Notes under the pieces: generated by a model
Told to the model about the DNA's origin: nothing
Database searches by the model: none
What the model saw: only the letters and a program-made list of their open reading frames with translations
Made by a program: the position numbers and the translations under genes
In this document: in pieces, positions 36,389 to 45,645 of the stretch
How the letters are laid out: each line of letters starts with the position of its first letter
How positions within the stretch are numbered: position 1 is the stretch's first letter
DNA from: Flavobacterium psychraerolatum
GTDB taxonomy: Bacteria > Bacteroidota > Bacteroidia > Flavobacteriales > Flavobacteriaceae
Assembly: GCF_025960985.1 (NCBI RefSeq)
Contig: NZ_JAOQMX010000025.1
Coordinates: 1-64,000 of the forward strand
DNA length: 64,000 nt
Direction of reading: 5' to 3'

Positions 36389-37159
36389 TTATTTAGTATT
36401 TAACTTTCTAAGCTTTATTGCTGTTAAAACTTTTTTGGTATATAAAGGAAAATCGGCATTTTGAATCCAACTGAAATATCCTGGTTCAGTTTCCAAAATT
36501 TTATCTACTTTAACTCCTTTGTGTTTACCGAAAGAAAAAATCTCTTCTCCATCTTTATCGAAAGCAATCATTCCAGCAAAATCGGCAATTTTTTTTCTTG
36601 TCGAAAATTCTGAAAGTGCTTTTGTGTCATTTTCTAAATCTTCGTAACGATCCAATTGTGCTTTCAAGATTTCGTAAGTCGCCATGGTATCCGCTTCTGC
36701 AGAATGGGCGTTTTCTAAACTTTGACCGCAATAAAATTTGTAGGCAGCACTCAACGTACGCTCTTCTTTTTTATGAAAAATAGTTTGAACATCTACAGAT
36801 ACTCGGTTCTTCATATCAAAATCTACTCCTGCACGCAACAATTCCTCAGCCAATAATGGAATATCAAAACGATCGGAATTGAATCCACCCAAATCGCTAT
36901 CTTTAATCATGGTATATACTTGTGTTGCAAGTTCGTTGAAGGTTGGTTCGTTGGCTACTTTTTCATCAGTGATACCGTGAACTGCTGTTGTTACTGCCGG
37001 AATTGGAATAGTTGGATTAACGAGCCAGGTCTTGCTTTCTTTATTTCCGTTTGGATACACTTTGAAGATTGAGATTTCTACAATTCTATCTTTTCCTATG
37101 TCAATTCCTGTGGTTTCAAGGTCGAAAAAGCAAATTGGTCTATTGAGTTTTAATTCCAT
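36389..37159 (-). CDS. DEDDh 3'-5' exonuclease (DnaQ-like)
   Basis: A 256-residue nuclease with the proofreading-exonuclease fold in residues 1-175: CFFDLETTG supplies Asp and Glu, FNSDRFDIPLLAEE the second Asp, and HSAEADTMAT the His and last Asp. A C-terminal extension of about 80 residues (SFGKHKGVKVDKILETEPGYFSWIQ) matches a small domain often attached to Bacteroidota exonucleases. Not adjacent to replication genes; a repair or RNA-trimming role is possible. The target nucleic acid is undetermined. Confidence 0.92.
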   Translation of the reverse strand: MELKLNRPICFFDLETTGIDIGKDRIVEISIFKVYPNGNKESKTWLVNPTIPIPAVTTAVHGITDEKVANEPTFNELATQVYTMIKDSDLGGFNSDRFDIPLLAEELLRAGVDFDMKNRVSVDVQTIFHKKEERTLSAAYKFYCGQSLENAHSAEADTMATYEILKAQLDRYEDLENDTKALSEFSTRKKIADFAGMIAFDKDGEEIFSFGKHKGVKVDKILETEPGYFSWIQNADFPLYTKKVLTAIKLRKLNTK

Positions 37160-37326
37160 TTTATTTTTTTGTATGAACTACAAATATAATTTTTTTAAGC
37201 TTAAAATAGTATGCTTTAGGAGTAGTTTAATAAATTTTCTAAAAAGATATAATCTTCAAATTTAATTTTACACTACATATTTACTACCTATATCTTTATT
37301 CTGTACCGAGGTCATTATTTGGTTTT

Positions 37327-37425
37327 GCGTAAGGGATGGAAGCGGCATCCTTTTTTGGGGCTTCTTCTGCCCCAAAAAAGATATAGCGTACAGCCCGGTC
37401 CCTCGTTTTTCAGCGGGATACGCCC
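37327..37425 (+). repeat. Structured dispersed repeat, copy B (candidate noncoding RNA)
   Basis: GCGTA at 37327-37331 pairs with TACGC near the right end; GGATG pairs with CATCC in the 5' part; a perfect 11-bp hairpin with core GGGGC/GCCCC and flanking T6/A6 fills the centre, and GATATAGCG-ACAGCCC follows. Copies A, C and D share this architecture with different hairpins. The E2 gene terminator lies 40 bases to the right. Open frames crossing this element are spurious. Confidence 0.7.
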
Positions 37426-37463
37426 AAAATTGTACTTTGATTGCGAATTGTTTTGAACCAAAA

Positions 37464-37496
37464 AAACCCTCAAAATCACAATTGACTTGAGGGTTT
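37464..37496 (-). terminator. Terminator of the E2 acyltransferase gene
   Basis: AAACCCTCAA (37464-37473) pairs with TTGAGGGTTT (37487-37496). On the minus strand the stem is followed by a T-run, about 25 bases past the stop codon. Confidence 0.85.
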
Positions 37497-37519
37497 ATAG
37501 GGCTTATTTTTGGCAACTT

Positions 37520-38830
37520 TTAGAAATTTCGAGTAGTATCAAAATTTTCGAGGTATTCGGCAACGCGTTTAACAAACATTCCTCCTAGTGCGCCATCAAC
37601 TACACGATGGTCGTAACTGTGGGTCAGGAACATTTTTTGGCGAATACCAATAAAATCGCCTTCGGGTGTTTCTATCACAGCAGGAACTTTGCGAATCGCA
37701 CCTAGTGCTAGAATCCCAACTTCGGGCTGATTGATGATTGGCGTACCGAAAACACTACCAAACGATCCGATGTTGGTGACGGTATATGTTCCACCTTTGG
37801 TATCATCTGGTTTTAATTTTCCTTGTTTTGCTCGGTTTCCAAGATCGTTTACCGCTTTGGCCATGCCTACTAGACTGAGTTGATCTGCGTTTTTGATTAC
37901 AGGTACAATTAAGTTTCCGTTGGGCAAAGCTGCTGCCATTCCGAGGTTGATATTTTTCTTTTTGATGACATAGTCACCATCCACAGATACATTCATTCCT
38001 GGGTAATCTTTCAAGGCTTTAGCTACGGCCTCCATGAAAATAGGTGTATAAGTAAGCTTTTCTCCCTCTCTTTTTTCAAATGCCGTTTTGTGTTTGTCAC
38101 GCCATTTCACAATATTGGTAACATCAACCTCGATGAATGACTGCACGTGAACTGATGTCTGGATGGATGCCACCATATAGCCCGAGATCAATTTTCGCAT
38201 GCGGTCCATCTCTACGATTTCGTCTCCGCCATTGGCAGAAATAGGTACTGCTTTCGGCGTTATTTTTGTTACTGACACTGGCACTACCTTTGGTGTAGTA
38301 GCAGCAATGACTACACTTTTATTACTTGAAGTACGACTTTGAACATAATTCAAAATATCATCTTTGGTGACACGGCTATCTTTTCCGGTACCTGTTATTG
38401 CGTCCAATTCTTGAAGAGAAACCCCTTCCGTAGTGGCTATATTTTTGACCAATGGAGAATAAAATTTTTCTGAACTACCAAAATCAACCGGAGCCAAAAC
38501 GGACTCTTTTGCTACCTCAATAGCCTTTTCTACCTCGGCAATAATAGCGGGATCCACTTGTTGCTGGGGAACGCTATCATCGTCAATTTCGCTGGTTTCT
38601 ATAATCGCAATGGTCTGCCCTACTTGTACCAAATCATCTTTATCAAAAAGTTGTTCGATCAAAATACCTGCTACTTCACTAGGAACTTCATTATCTACTT
38701 TGTCCGTTGCAACTTCCACTACGGTTTCATCAGCATAAATGGTATCACCAACGGATTTTAACCAGTTTGTAATCGTTGCTTCTGCGACGCTTTCTCCCAT
38801 TCTTGGAAGTTTTAATTCAAATCTTGCCAT
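37520..38830 (-). CDS. 2-oxo acid dehydrogenase complex E2 (dihydrolipoamide acyltransferase)
   Basis: Core acyltransferase of a 2-oxo acid dehydrogenase complex. The 436-residue protein has an N-terminal lipoyl domain with the lipoylated Lys in VATDKVDNEVPSE, an E3/E1-binding peripheral domain (SPLVKNIATTEGVSLQEL, then GTGKDSRVTKDDIL) and a catalytic domain ending SYDHRVVDGALGG with the active-site His. One lipoyl domain and overall layout fit branched-chain or 2-oxoglutarate E2 better than the multi-lipoyl pyruvate form; the substrate is not certain. No E1 or E3 gene is adjacent. Confidence 0.93.
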   Translation of the reverse strand: MARFELKLPRMGESVAEATITNWLKSVGDTIYADETVVEVATDKVDNEVPSEVAGILIEQLFDKDDLVQVGQTIAIIETSEIDDDSVPQQQVDPAIIAEVEKAIEVAKESVLAPVDFGSSEKFYSPLVKNIATTEGVSLQELDAITGTGKDSRVTKDDILNYVQSRTSSNKSVVIAATTPKVVPVSVTKITPKAVPISANGGDEIVEMDRMRKLISGYMVASIQTSVHVQSFIEVDVTNIVKWRDKHKTAFEKREGEKLTYTPIFMEAVAKALKDYPGMNVSVDGDYVIKKKNINLGMAAALPNGNLIVPVIKNADQLSLVGMAKAVNDLGNRAKQGKLKPDDTKGGTYTVTNIGSFGSVFGTPIINQPEVGILALGAIRKVPAVIETPEGDFIGIRQKMFLTHSYDHRVVDGALGGMFVKRVAEYLENFDTTRNF

Positions 38831-38894
38831 ATTTTTTACCCAAAAAGGTGTCGTTTTATTATCTGTTTGCGAATTTAGTGATTTTTTGAAACAT

Positions 38895-40079
38895 TCATTT
38901 CATAATCTGCATTTTATCCTCAATCTTTAACACCCTTCCTCTTTCATTAGAATTATCACTTCCTATTACGTAATGGGTATTTTTTGGTAGTATCTTAAAG
39001 GTAAACTGGCTACTTTTTAACAATTCCATAAAACTTATCGTTTCTTTGAACGAAATAAAATGGTTATCAATTATAAACTCTGTAGTAGAAATATCTTTTT
39101 TTTGCTCCAAATAAGTAAATGGATGCAAATTTAAATCGCAAAAATCTACTTTTTTGCGAATTACTGTTTCAATGCTTTCTACCCAATTTTTATTTTTCGA
39201 AAAAAAAATAAAATGCTCTTTCTCTTTTTGGCTTTTACCTTTTCCTTGAAACATTTTAATGAAAGAGAAAAATAGGATACCAATTTTCATAAACAGGGAA
39301 AATAAAATAGACACTTTGAAGTGCTTTTTGTAGAAAAAATTCATTGCTTCCTGAAAACGTTTCATGTAGGTTCCGTCCTTAATAGTACTCTCCCCTTTGT
39401 AGTGAATAACGGTTGTTTGGTGAAAATAAAAATTATTTTTGCCGTTTTTCAGCGCCATGTACGACAAATCAATATCATCTGAATACATGAAACAATCTTC
39501 GTCAAAACCACCAATATCGAGATACAGCTGTCGCTCCATGACCATAAAAGCCCCCACTAGTATGTCGACTTGACCTGTTTGATTTTCGCTCAAATGATTT
39601 GCATAATATTTACCAAAACAACTGACTTTTGGAAATAATTTATACAAGGCTGCTATTTTGGTAAATGCGACCCAAGGTGTTGGGATACCGCGCTTGCTTT
39701 CGGGCAGAAAATTTCCAGCACCATCGATGAGTTTTACACCTATAATTCCGAGGTTTTTTTGTTTTTCAGCAAAAGCTAATACTTTGACAAAAGTATCTTC
39801 GGCCACAACGGTATCAGGATTGAGAATGCAAATGTATTTGCCTTTGGCTTGAGCTACACCAATATTATTCCCTTTTGGAAAACCTGTATTTTCATTATTT
39901 TGAATCAATTTTACGTTTGGAAAACGTTGCCTGACCCTATTACAACTATTATCGGGGGAATGATTGTCAATAACAATAATTTCTGCTTCAATATTTTCAA
40001 TAGCACTTTGCACACTTAAAAGGCAAAGTTCTAAAAAATACTGAACATTATAATTGAGGATGATTACGGATAATTGCAT
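38895..40079 (-). CDS. Family 2 glycosyltransferase
   Basis: A 394-residue transferase adding a sugar from a nucleotide donor, probably to a cell-surface glycan. The GT-A domain (1-about 230) starts SVIILNYNVQYFLELCL, with VIDNHSPDNS, a DxD-like region in ILNPDTVV and the acceptor-site segment GGFDEDCFMYSDDIDLSY. A hydrophobic stretch near 255-275 may anchor it in the membrane. The last 110 residues are not recognisable and may be a lineage-specific tail. Acceptor unknown; it is a lone gene. Confidence 0.9.
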   Translation of the reverse strand: MQLSVIILNYNVQYFLELCLLSVQSAIENIEAEIIVIDNHSPDNSCNRVRQRFPNVKLIQNNENTGFPKGNNIGVAQAKGKYICILNPDTVVAEDTFVKVLAFAEKQKNLGIIGVKLIDGAGNFLPESKRGIPTPWVAFTKIAALYKLFPKVSCFGKYYANHLSENQTGQVDILVGAFMVMERQLYLDIGGFDEDCFMYSDDIDLSYMALKNGKNNFYFHQTTVIHYKGESTIKDGTYMKRFQEAMNFFYKKHFKVSILFSLFMKIGILFFSFIKMFQGKGKSQKEKEHFIFFSKNKNWVESIETVIRKKVDFCDLNLHPFTYLEQKKDISTTEFIIDNHFISFKETISFMELLKSSQFTFKILPKNTHYVIGSDNSNERGRVLKIEDKMQIMK

Positions 40080-40151
40080 GACGCAAATATAATGAGTTAA
40101 AATATCTAGTAAACTATTTTTGAAGTACTTTTGAAATTAAATTTATATGAT

Positions 40152-41111
40152 TTGAAACGTTTTTTATTTATTTTCCTTGTTTGCATAACTAGTTCTTGGA
40201 GTCAGGTTTCGGGTTGTACCGATCCTCTATCGAAGAACTACAATCCGAAAGCAACAGTAAACGATGGCAGTTGTCGCTATAAAAATATCAAAATAAAACC
40301 TGATTATTCGGTTAAACTCAGTGATTCCCTGATCGAAAATTCCAGTTTACTTTACTTTGATTCCCTACTATGGACCGCAAACGATGATGCAGACGCTACA
40401 CTATACGGGATGAATACTTATGGTAGAATTGAAAAAAAAATCAATATCAAAGGCTTAAAAAATAAAGAATGGGAAGAAATAAGCCAAGACCATGATTATA
40501 TTTACATTGGCGATTTTGGTAATAACTCTGTTGGAAACCGCAAGGATTTACGTATTTTGAGGGTAGCAAAAAAAGGAATAGATACACCTAATGTTCAAAT
40601 AGATACTATTGCATTTGGTTACGCTGACCAAATAGATTTTAAAATTCAAAAACCAAATACCACCAATTTTGATTGTGAAGCATTTATCGTTCTAGAAGAA
40701 ACTATTTATTTATTTACTAAAAGATATTCAGATTTAAAAACCACATTGTACACGATACCTAAAATACCTGGAAACTACAGTGCAAAACCACTAAAGACAC
40801 AGAACGTAAAAGGATTAATTACAGGTGCTACTTATAACAAAGAGAACTGTACAGTTGTCTTAACAGGTTATTCAAAACTACTACAACCATTTGTTTACTT
40901 ATTATCAGATTTCAAAAAAGCAGACTTCTTCTCTGGTAACAAACGCAAAATAAAACTCAAATTGCCGTTTCACCAAGTAGAAGGAATTGCTACTCCCAAC
41001 GGATTAGACTATTACATCACTAATGAAAAAACGGTGCGAAAACCTATATTTAATACTGCTCAACAATTGCACCATCTTGATTTACGATTTTTACTGCTTA
41101 AAAAACAGTAA
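40152..41111 (+). CDS. Secreted protein with a cysteine-bounded NYNP-type motif
   Basis: A protein of about 319 residues, from a TTG at 40152 that gives an ideal signal peptide (KRFLFIFLVCITSSWSQ). No in-frame ATG exists; a TTG at 40131 is the alternative. A -7 word, TATTTTTG, at 40115-40122 fits either. After the signal comes GCTDPLSKNYNPKATVNDGSC, written here in parts: GCTDPLSKNYNP then KATVNDGSC, a small disulfide-bounded motif frequent in secreted Bacteroidota proteins. The remainder resembles a beta-propeller (IYIGDFGNNS, EGIATPNGLDYYI). Function unknown; likely periplasmic or surface. Confidence 0.75.
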   Translation: MKRFLFIFLVCITSSWSQVSGCTDPLSKNYNPKATVNDGSCRYKNIKIKPDYSVKLSDSLIENSSLLYFDSLLWTANDDADATLYGMNTYGRIEKKINIKGLKNKEWEEISQDHDYIYIGDFGNNSVGNRKDLRILRVAKKGIDTPNVQIDTIAFGYADQIDFKIQKPNTTNFDCEAFIVLEETIYLFTKRYSDLKTTLYTIPKIPGNYSAKPLKTQNVKGLITGATYNKENCTVVLTGYSKLLQPFVYLLSDFKKADFFSGNKRKIKLKLPFHQVEGIATPNGLDYYITNEKTVRKPIFNTAQQLHHLDLRFLLLKKQ

Positions 41112-41212
41112 AGAATAGCAGTTTTTACCTCCATTTTCTCAACTTCTATACTGTTTTCTTTGTAAACTCGCTTTCATATTACATTCGATTCTCTTTTTAC
41201 AGTTGAATAGCT

Positions 41213-41220
41213 TACTTTTG
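41213..41220 (+). promoter_or_regulatory. -7 promoter element of the ABC-F gene
   Basis: TACTTTTG fits TAnnTTTG. The transcription start near 41225 would leave a leader of only about 12 bases before the GTG at 41237. Confidence 0.5.
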
Positions 41221-41236
41221 CAAAAAAATTACTCTT

Positions 41237-43099
41237 GTGAATTACTTATCTGTAGAAAATATTTCGAAATCCTTTGGTGAACGCGTCTTGTTTGACAACG
41301 TATCTTTTGGAATCAACAAAGATCAAAAAATTGCTTTCATAGCCAAAAATGGTTCTGGAAAAACAACCATAATGAACATTATCAATGGTTTTGACGAGCC
41401 AGATACGGGACAGGTTGTACTGAGAAAAAGTATTCGAATGGCGTTTTTGTCGCAAGATAACAACCTACAAGATGAGCTAACGATTGAAGAAAGCATTTTT
41501 GCATCGGATAACGAAAGCTTAAAAGTAATTGAGGCTTACGAAAAAGCATTGGAAAACCCAGAAGACGAAGATGCTTATCAAAAAGCTTTTGACGGAATGG
41601 ACCAACACAATGCTTGGGATTTTGAGACGCAATACAAACAAATTTTATTCAAATTGAAGTTAGAAGACTTCAAACTGAAAGTAAAAAACCTTTCGGGTGG
41701 ACAAAAAAAGCGTTTGTCATTGGCCATAATTCTAATCAACAGACCTGATTTATTGATTCTTGATGAGCCTACCAATCACTTGGACTTAGAAATGATCGAA
41801 TGGTTAGAAAGTTATTTCACCAAAGAAAACATTACGTTGTTCATGGTTACGCACGACCGTTTCTTCCTAGAGCGTGTGTGCAATGAGATTATCGAATTGG
41901 ATAACGGAAAAATATACCAGTACAAAGGAAACTACTCCTACTACCTAGAGAAAAAAGAAGAGCGAATTGCCTCTGAAAACGCTAGTGTAGATAAAGCACA
42001 AAATCTTTTTGTAAAAGAATTAGAATGGATGCGCCGCCAACCAAAAGCGAGAACGACCAAATCTAAATCGCGTCAAGATGACTTTTATGATATTAAAGAG
42101 AAAGCGCAAAGCCGTAGAAAAGAGAACAAAGTAGAACTCGAAATCAACATGGAGCGCATGGGTAGCAAGATCATCGAGCTACACAAAATATCAAAAAAAT
42201 TCAAGGACCACGTTATTCTAGACAATTTTTCGTTTGATTTTCAGCGTGGAGAACGTATTGGAATCATTGGTAAAAACGGAACTGGAAAATCAACTTTCTT
42301 GAACTTACTTACCGGTACTTTACCACTTGACAGTGGGAAAGTTGTAGTGGGTGAAACCATCAAAATAGGATACTACACCCAAAGCGGAATCAATCCGAAA
42401 CCGGGTCAGCGTGTGATTGACATTATTAAAGAATACGGAGAATTTATTCCGCTTTCAAAAGGTAGAATTATTTCGGCTTCCCAATTGTTGGAACGTTTCT
42501 TATTTGATGCCAAAAAACAATACGATTATGTAGAGAAATTGAGTGGTGGTGAGTTGAAACGTTTGTACTTGTGTACGGTTTTGATTCAGAATCCAAATTT
42601 CTTGATTCTCGATGAGCCAACCAACGATTTGGATATTGTGACCTTAAATGTTCTTGAAAGTTTCTTGTTGGATTACCCAGGTTGTTTGCTTGTGGTATCG
42701 CATGACCGTTACTTTATGGACAAAATTGTTGATCACTTATTTATTTTTAGAGGAAATGGTGAAGTCGAAAACTTCCCCGGAAACTACTCTGATTTTAGAG
42801 CGTATGAAGACAGTGCCGAAGTAGCGCAAAAAGAAGACAACAAAGCCGAAAAGAAAGAATGGAAACAAAAAAATCCAACTGGAAATCTTACTTTCAATGA
42901 GCAAAAAGAATTTCAGAAGATAGAAAAAGAGATCAAAGATCTCGAAGAGCAAAAAGGTAAAATTGAGTTACTGTTCTCAGAAGGAAAAGTAGCCGAAGCA
43001 GATATCGAAAAGAAAGGAAACGAATTGCAAAACCTCATCAATAAAATGGAAGCCAAAGAAGAACGTTGGTTCGAATTAAGTGCTAAGATGGAGGGGTAA
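41237..43099 (+). CDS. ABC-F family ATPase (Uup-like)
   Basis: A 620-residue soluble protein with two ABC cassettes and no membrane part; ABC-F proteins act on the ribosome. Cassette 1 has AKNGSGKTT, LSGGQKKRLSLA and ILDEPTNHLD; cassette 2 has GKNGTGKST, LSGGELKRLYL and ILDEPTNDLD. A linker rich in basic residues (RRQPKARTTKSKSRQ) lies between them and a C-terminal coiled coil (FQKIEKEIKDLEEQKGKIE) ends the protein, an arrangement typical of Uup. The start is GTG, placed to give the family N-terminus NYLSVENISKSFG. Antibiotic resistance is not implied. Confidence 0.94.
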   Translation: MNYLSVENISKSFGERVLFDNVSFGINKDQKIAFIAKNGSGKTTIMNIINGFDEPDTGQVVLRKSIRMAFLSQDNNLQDELTIEESIFASDNESLKVIEAYEKALENPEDEDAYQKAFDGMDQHNAWDFETQYKQILFKLKLEDFKLKVKNLSGGQKKRLSLAIILINRPDLLILDEPTNHLDLEMIEWLESYFTKENITLFMVTHDRFFLERVCNEIIELDNGKIYQYKGNYSYYLEKKEERIASENASVDKAQNLFVKELEWMRRQPKARTTKSKSRQDDFYDIKEKAQSRRKENKVELEINMERMGSKIIELHKISKKFKDHVILDNFSFDFQRGERIGIIGKNGTGKSTFLNLLTGTLPLDSGKVVVGETIKIGYYTQSGINPKPGQRVIDIIKEYGEFIPLSKGRIISASQLLERFLFDAKKQYDYVEKLSGGELKRLYLCTVLIQNPNFLILDEPTNDLDIVTLNVLESFLLDYPGCLLVVSHDRYFMDKIVDHLFIFRGNGEVENFPGNYSDFRAYEDSAEVAQKEDNKAEKKEWKQKNPTGNLTFNEQKEFQKIEKEIKDLEEQKGKIELLFSEGKVAEADIEKKGNELQNLINKMEAKEERWFELSAKMEG

Positions 43100-43189
43100 T
43101 ATCCTTACTCGTCCTTGAGGAAAAAAAAATAAAAATATAGTACTTTTAAAAAATCGATTTGCATTCATTTGTAAGTCGAATTTTTTTTT

Positions 43190-43298
43190 GCGTGAGGGAT
43201 AGAAATGGAAAGCCCACAAACAAGTGTAGCGATAGCGAAACTTGTTGAGGACTTGTAATGTATAGCCCGGCCCGAAGTTTTTACGGAGGGACACGCCC
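43190..43298 (+). repeat. Structured dispersed repeat, copy C (candidate noncoding RNA)
   Basis: Nearly the same sequence as copy A at 25339-25447, with scattered substitutions. GCGTG/CACGC close the element and a CAAGT/ACTTG hairpin lies in the middle. Where A has GACCTG.AG and GAAAGGA, C has GGCCCGAAG and GGAGGGA in the 3' loop. It lies 90 bases past the ABC-F stop. A minus-strand open frame crossing it is spurious. Confidence 0.65.
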
Positions 43299-43408
43299 AG
43301 ATTACTCATGAGTTTAGAATACTAATTGTATTTTGTACGTGTCTCACTTCTTTTAATACTACATAAAAATCCCGTTTCTACCCCTTACGCAAGATTATAT
43401 TGAGCAAA

Positions 43409-43441
43409 AAAAAGCTGCATTCTTTAAAAATGCAGCTTTTT
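43409..43441 (-). terminator. Terminator of the CDGSH gene
   Basis: AAAAAGCTGCATT (43409-43421) and AATGCAGCTTTTT (43429-43441) form a perfect 13-bp stem with a 7-base loop, 17 bases past the CDGSH stop codon. Confidence 0.9.
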
Positions 43442-43457
43442 CTATAAATCAAAAATA

Positions 43458-43685
43458 TTATTTAGTTTTCATCGGAGGCAAATCAAATGCTTTTGATTCG
43501 TGCTCAAAACTGTTGCGGTGTGATCCATCACAAAATGGTTTGTTTGCTGATAGTCCACAACGACAAAGTCCCAAAGCGGCTCTTCCTTCTAACCCATATA
43601 CATTACCTGATGCATCTACGATTTCAAAATCTCCTTCGATTTTTATAGATCCATTGTTGTTGATTGTCAATTTTGTCTTGCTCAT
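43458..43685 (-). CDS. CDGSH iron-sulfur domain protein
   Basis: A 75-residue protein holding a [2Fe-2S] cluster through Cys41, Cys43, Cys52 and His56 in CRCGLSANKPFCDGSH. Members of this family are redox-active and serve electron transfer or iron-sulfur trafficking. It has no membrane anchor, so it is cytosolic. Single-gene unit with its own terminator. Confidence 0.95.
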   Translation of the reverse strand: MSKTKLTINNNGSIKIEGDFEIVDASGNVYGLEGRAALGLCRCGLSANKPFCDGSHRNSFEHESKAFDLPPMKTK

Positions 43686-43847
43686 AACTGTTTGATTTTT
43701 TTTGAATTCAAAGGTTATAAAAAAATATCTTTCTATTTTGTTTTTCGAAAAGAAAGGCGCTAATTTATACCCATTCTTTTTTAAGTTCTAAAGTAATAAT
43801 AGCACTCAAAACATAGATATTATATCATAGTTAAAATCTTTTTATTC

Positions 43848-45401
43848 TTACCAAGCGATAGGATTATAGTCTTTCAAAAACTTTCCGCACCAGTGTTTTC
43901 CTGTATTTATACCGTCCAACAATGGATCCATCACTCTTGCGGCACCATCAACAATGTCCAACGGAGGTTGAAAATCTTGCTGTTCTTGTTTCTTTTTGGC
44001 TAGTTCGGCTGGGTCTTCGTCTGTTACCCAACCAGTATCCACAGCATTCATAAAAATCCCGTCTTTGGCCAGAGTTCGTGCAGCGGTATGGGTTAACATG
44101 TTTAAAGCAGCTTTGGCCATATTAGTATGTGGATGGCGATCTTCCTTAAAATCACGGTAAAACTTACCCTCCATAGCCGACACATTTATAATGTGCTTTT
44201 GTCCTGTATTGTCTTTTTTCATCAATTCAGACAAACGATTACAGAGCACAAATGGCGCTACTGAATTAACCAACTGTACCTCGATCATTTCTGTAGTTTC
44301 AATTTGTCCTAGTTTTAATCTCCAACTATTGGTTTTTCGTAAATCAACCTGTTGCAAATCGGCATCCAATTCTCCGTCAGGAAAAACTTCATTGGTTACT
44401 AGCGCTTTGTCAAATGAGTAGGGAATTTGGGATAACTGTGCCGAAGCTCTTAGTCCGATTCCAGGTTCTGGGCCATGCCAAGTAACAGGCATATTCTGAT
44501 TGGAGGAAGCACCTGCCGTCAATACTTTTAATTCGGCCAAACAATGGGTATGGTCTGACAGTAAGGTTTGAGCTTGTGAAGGTAAGGTTTGGATTGGACG
44601 CACTTCATTTTTCATCAAATGAGTATAAAAACCTGAAGGACGTCGGACTGTTTGAGCTGCATTATTGATTAAAATATCCAACCGCCCGTATTGTTGCTCG
44701 ATATAATTGCAAAAAATCTCTACACTTGGAATGTGGCGCAAGTCCAAACCATGAATTTTTAAGCGATGTTCCCATTCGCTAAAATCAGTCTCTTGCGCAA
44801 AACGCAATGCCGAATCTACCGGAAAACGAGTTGTTGCCACCACCGTAGCTCCACCACGCAATAACATTAAGGTAATATGGTACCCAATTTTTAATCGTGA
44901 ACCAGTCACCACTGCGATTTGCCCTTTGACATCTGCAGTTTGAAAACGTTTGGCATAGTTGTAATCTCCACAATCTGTACACATGCTGTCATAAAAATGA
45001 TGCATTTTGGTGAAATCAGTTTTACAAACATAGCATTGTCTTGGGGTTTCAAGTTCCAAGGTTTCTTTATTTTCTAATTCTGCCGCAGCCAATAATTTGG
45101 GCGCCATAAAAATAGCCGATTCGCGAGCAGAGCGTATACCCGTTTCTTTTCTAGCCGTACGATCACGCTTTTCCATTTTTCGTTTGGCGGCTTTTGCTCC
45201 GTCTTTTTTACGGCGCGAAAGCTCGTCTCGATCTGGTCTTGCAAATTGTCCTGCAGCTTTGATTAATGCCGTACGCTGTTCTATTGGAATATCAAATATT
45301 TGATCGGTATGGTTTGTAAGTAGTGAAAGGAGGGCAATACAACGAGCTATTTCAGCTGTATTTATTACTATATTTTCGTCAATTTCTTCTTGGTGTATCA
45401 T
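43848..45401 (-). CDS. SDR-family oxidoreductase with long N-terminal extension and zinc-knuckle-like motif
   Basis: A 517-residue protein. Residues about 1-150 are an unusual extension: a helical part, a very basic stretch ([20 protein letters not shown]) and paired cysteines (CYVC...CTDC) that could bind zinc. The Rossmann domain begins [18 protein letters not shown] ([13 protein letters not shown]) and has DILINNAAQ. The catalytic YxxxK is replaced: the segment reads [13 protein letters not shown], keeping Lys but with Thr at the Tyr position. I recall the same segment in plant and bacterial homologues, so it seems a family feature. Substrate and even dehydrogenase activity are uncertain. 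Confidence 0.82.
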   Translation of the reverse strand: MIHQEEIDENIVINTAEIARCIALLSLLTNHTDQIFDIPIEQRTALIKAAGQFARPDRDELSRRKKDGAKAAKRKMEKRDRTARKETGIRSARESAIFMAPKLLAAAELENKETLELETPRQCYVCKTDFTKMHHFYDSMCTDCGDYNYAKRFQTADVKGQIAVVTGSRLKIGYHITLMLLRGGATVVATTRFPVDSALRFAQETDFSEWEHRLKIHGLDLRHIPSVEIFCNYIEQQYGRLDILINNAAQTVRRPSGFYTHLMKNEVRPIQTLPSQAQTLLSDHTHCLAELKVLTAGASSNQNMPVTWHGPEPGIGLRASAQLSQIPYSFDKALVTNEVFPDGELDADLQQVDLRKTNSWRLKLGQIETTEMIEVQLVNSVAPFVLCNRLSELMKKDNTGQKHIINVSAMEGKFYRDFKEDRHPHTNMAKAALNMLTHTAARTLAKDGIFMNAVDTGWVTDEDPAELAKKKQEQQDFQPPLDIVDGAARVMDPLLDGINTGKHWCGKFLKDYNPIAW

Positions 45402-45645
45402 AAAAAAAGATCAATCTTGGCTGAAAATCCAAGGCTGCAAAGATAGTTTTTAAACTGTTATGATTTTTAGATTTTGTTTTTCACTTACTATTAATCATTT
45501 TTGATCATTTAGTACAGAATTTATATAATCAAGAGCTGAATACCTCCATTCTCATTATTATAAAAACAATTAAATTGAAAACAATTTAGATAACTATTCG
45601 TTTGAAAGTACATACAAAGAGTATTATATTCGAATAGTAAAAAAT

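Noticed and set aside
37268..37516. Minus-strand open frame of 82 codons
   Set aside because: It lies across structured repeat copy B and the E2 terminator. Its composition reflects the palindromes, and its start and end have no gene-like context.
43076..43309. Minus-strand open frame of 77 codons
   Set aside because: It covers repeat copy C and the end of the ABC-F gene, and is not expected to be translated.
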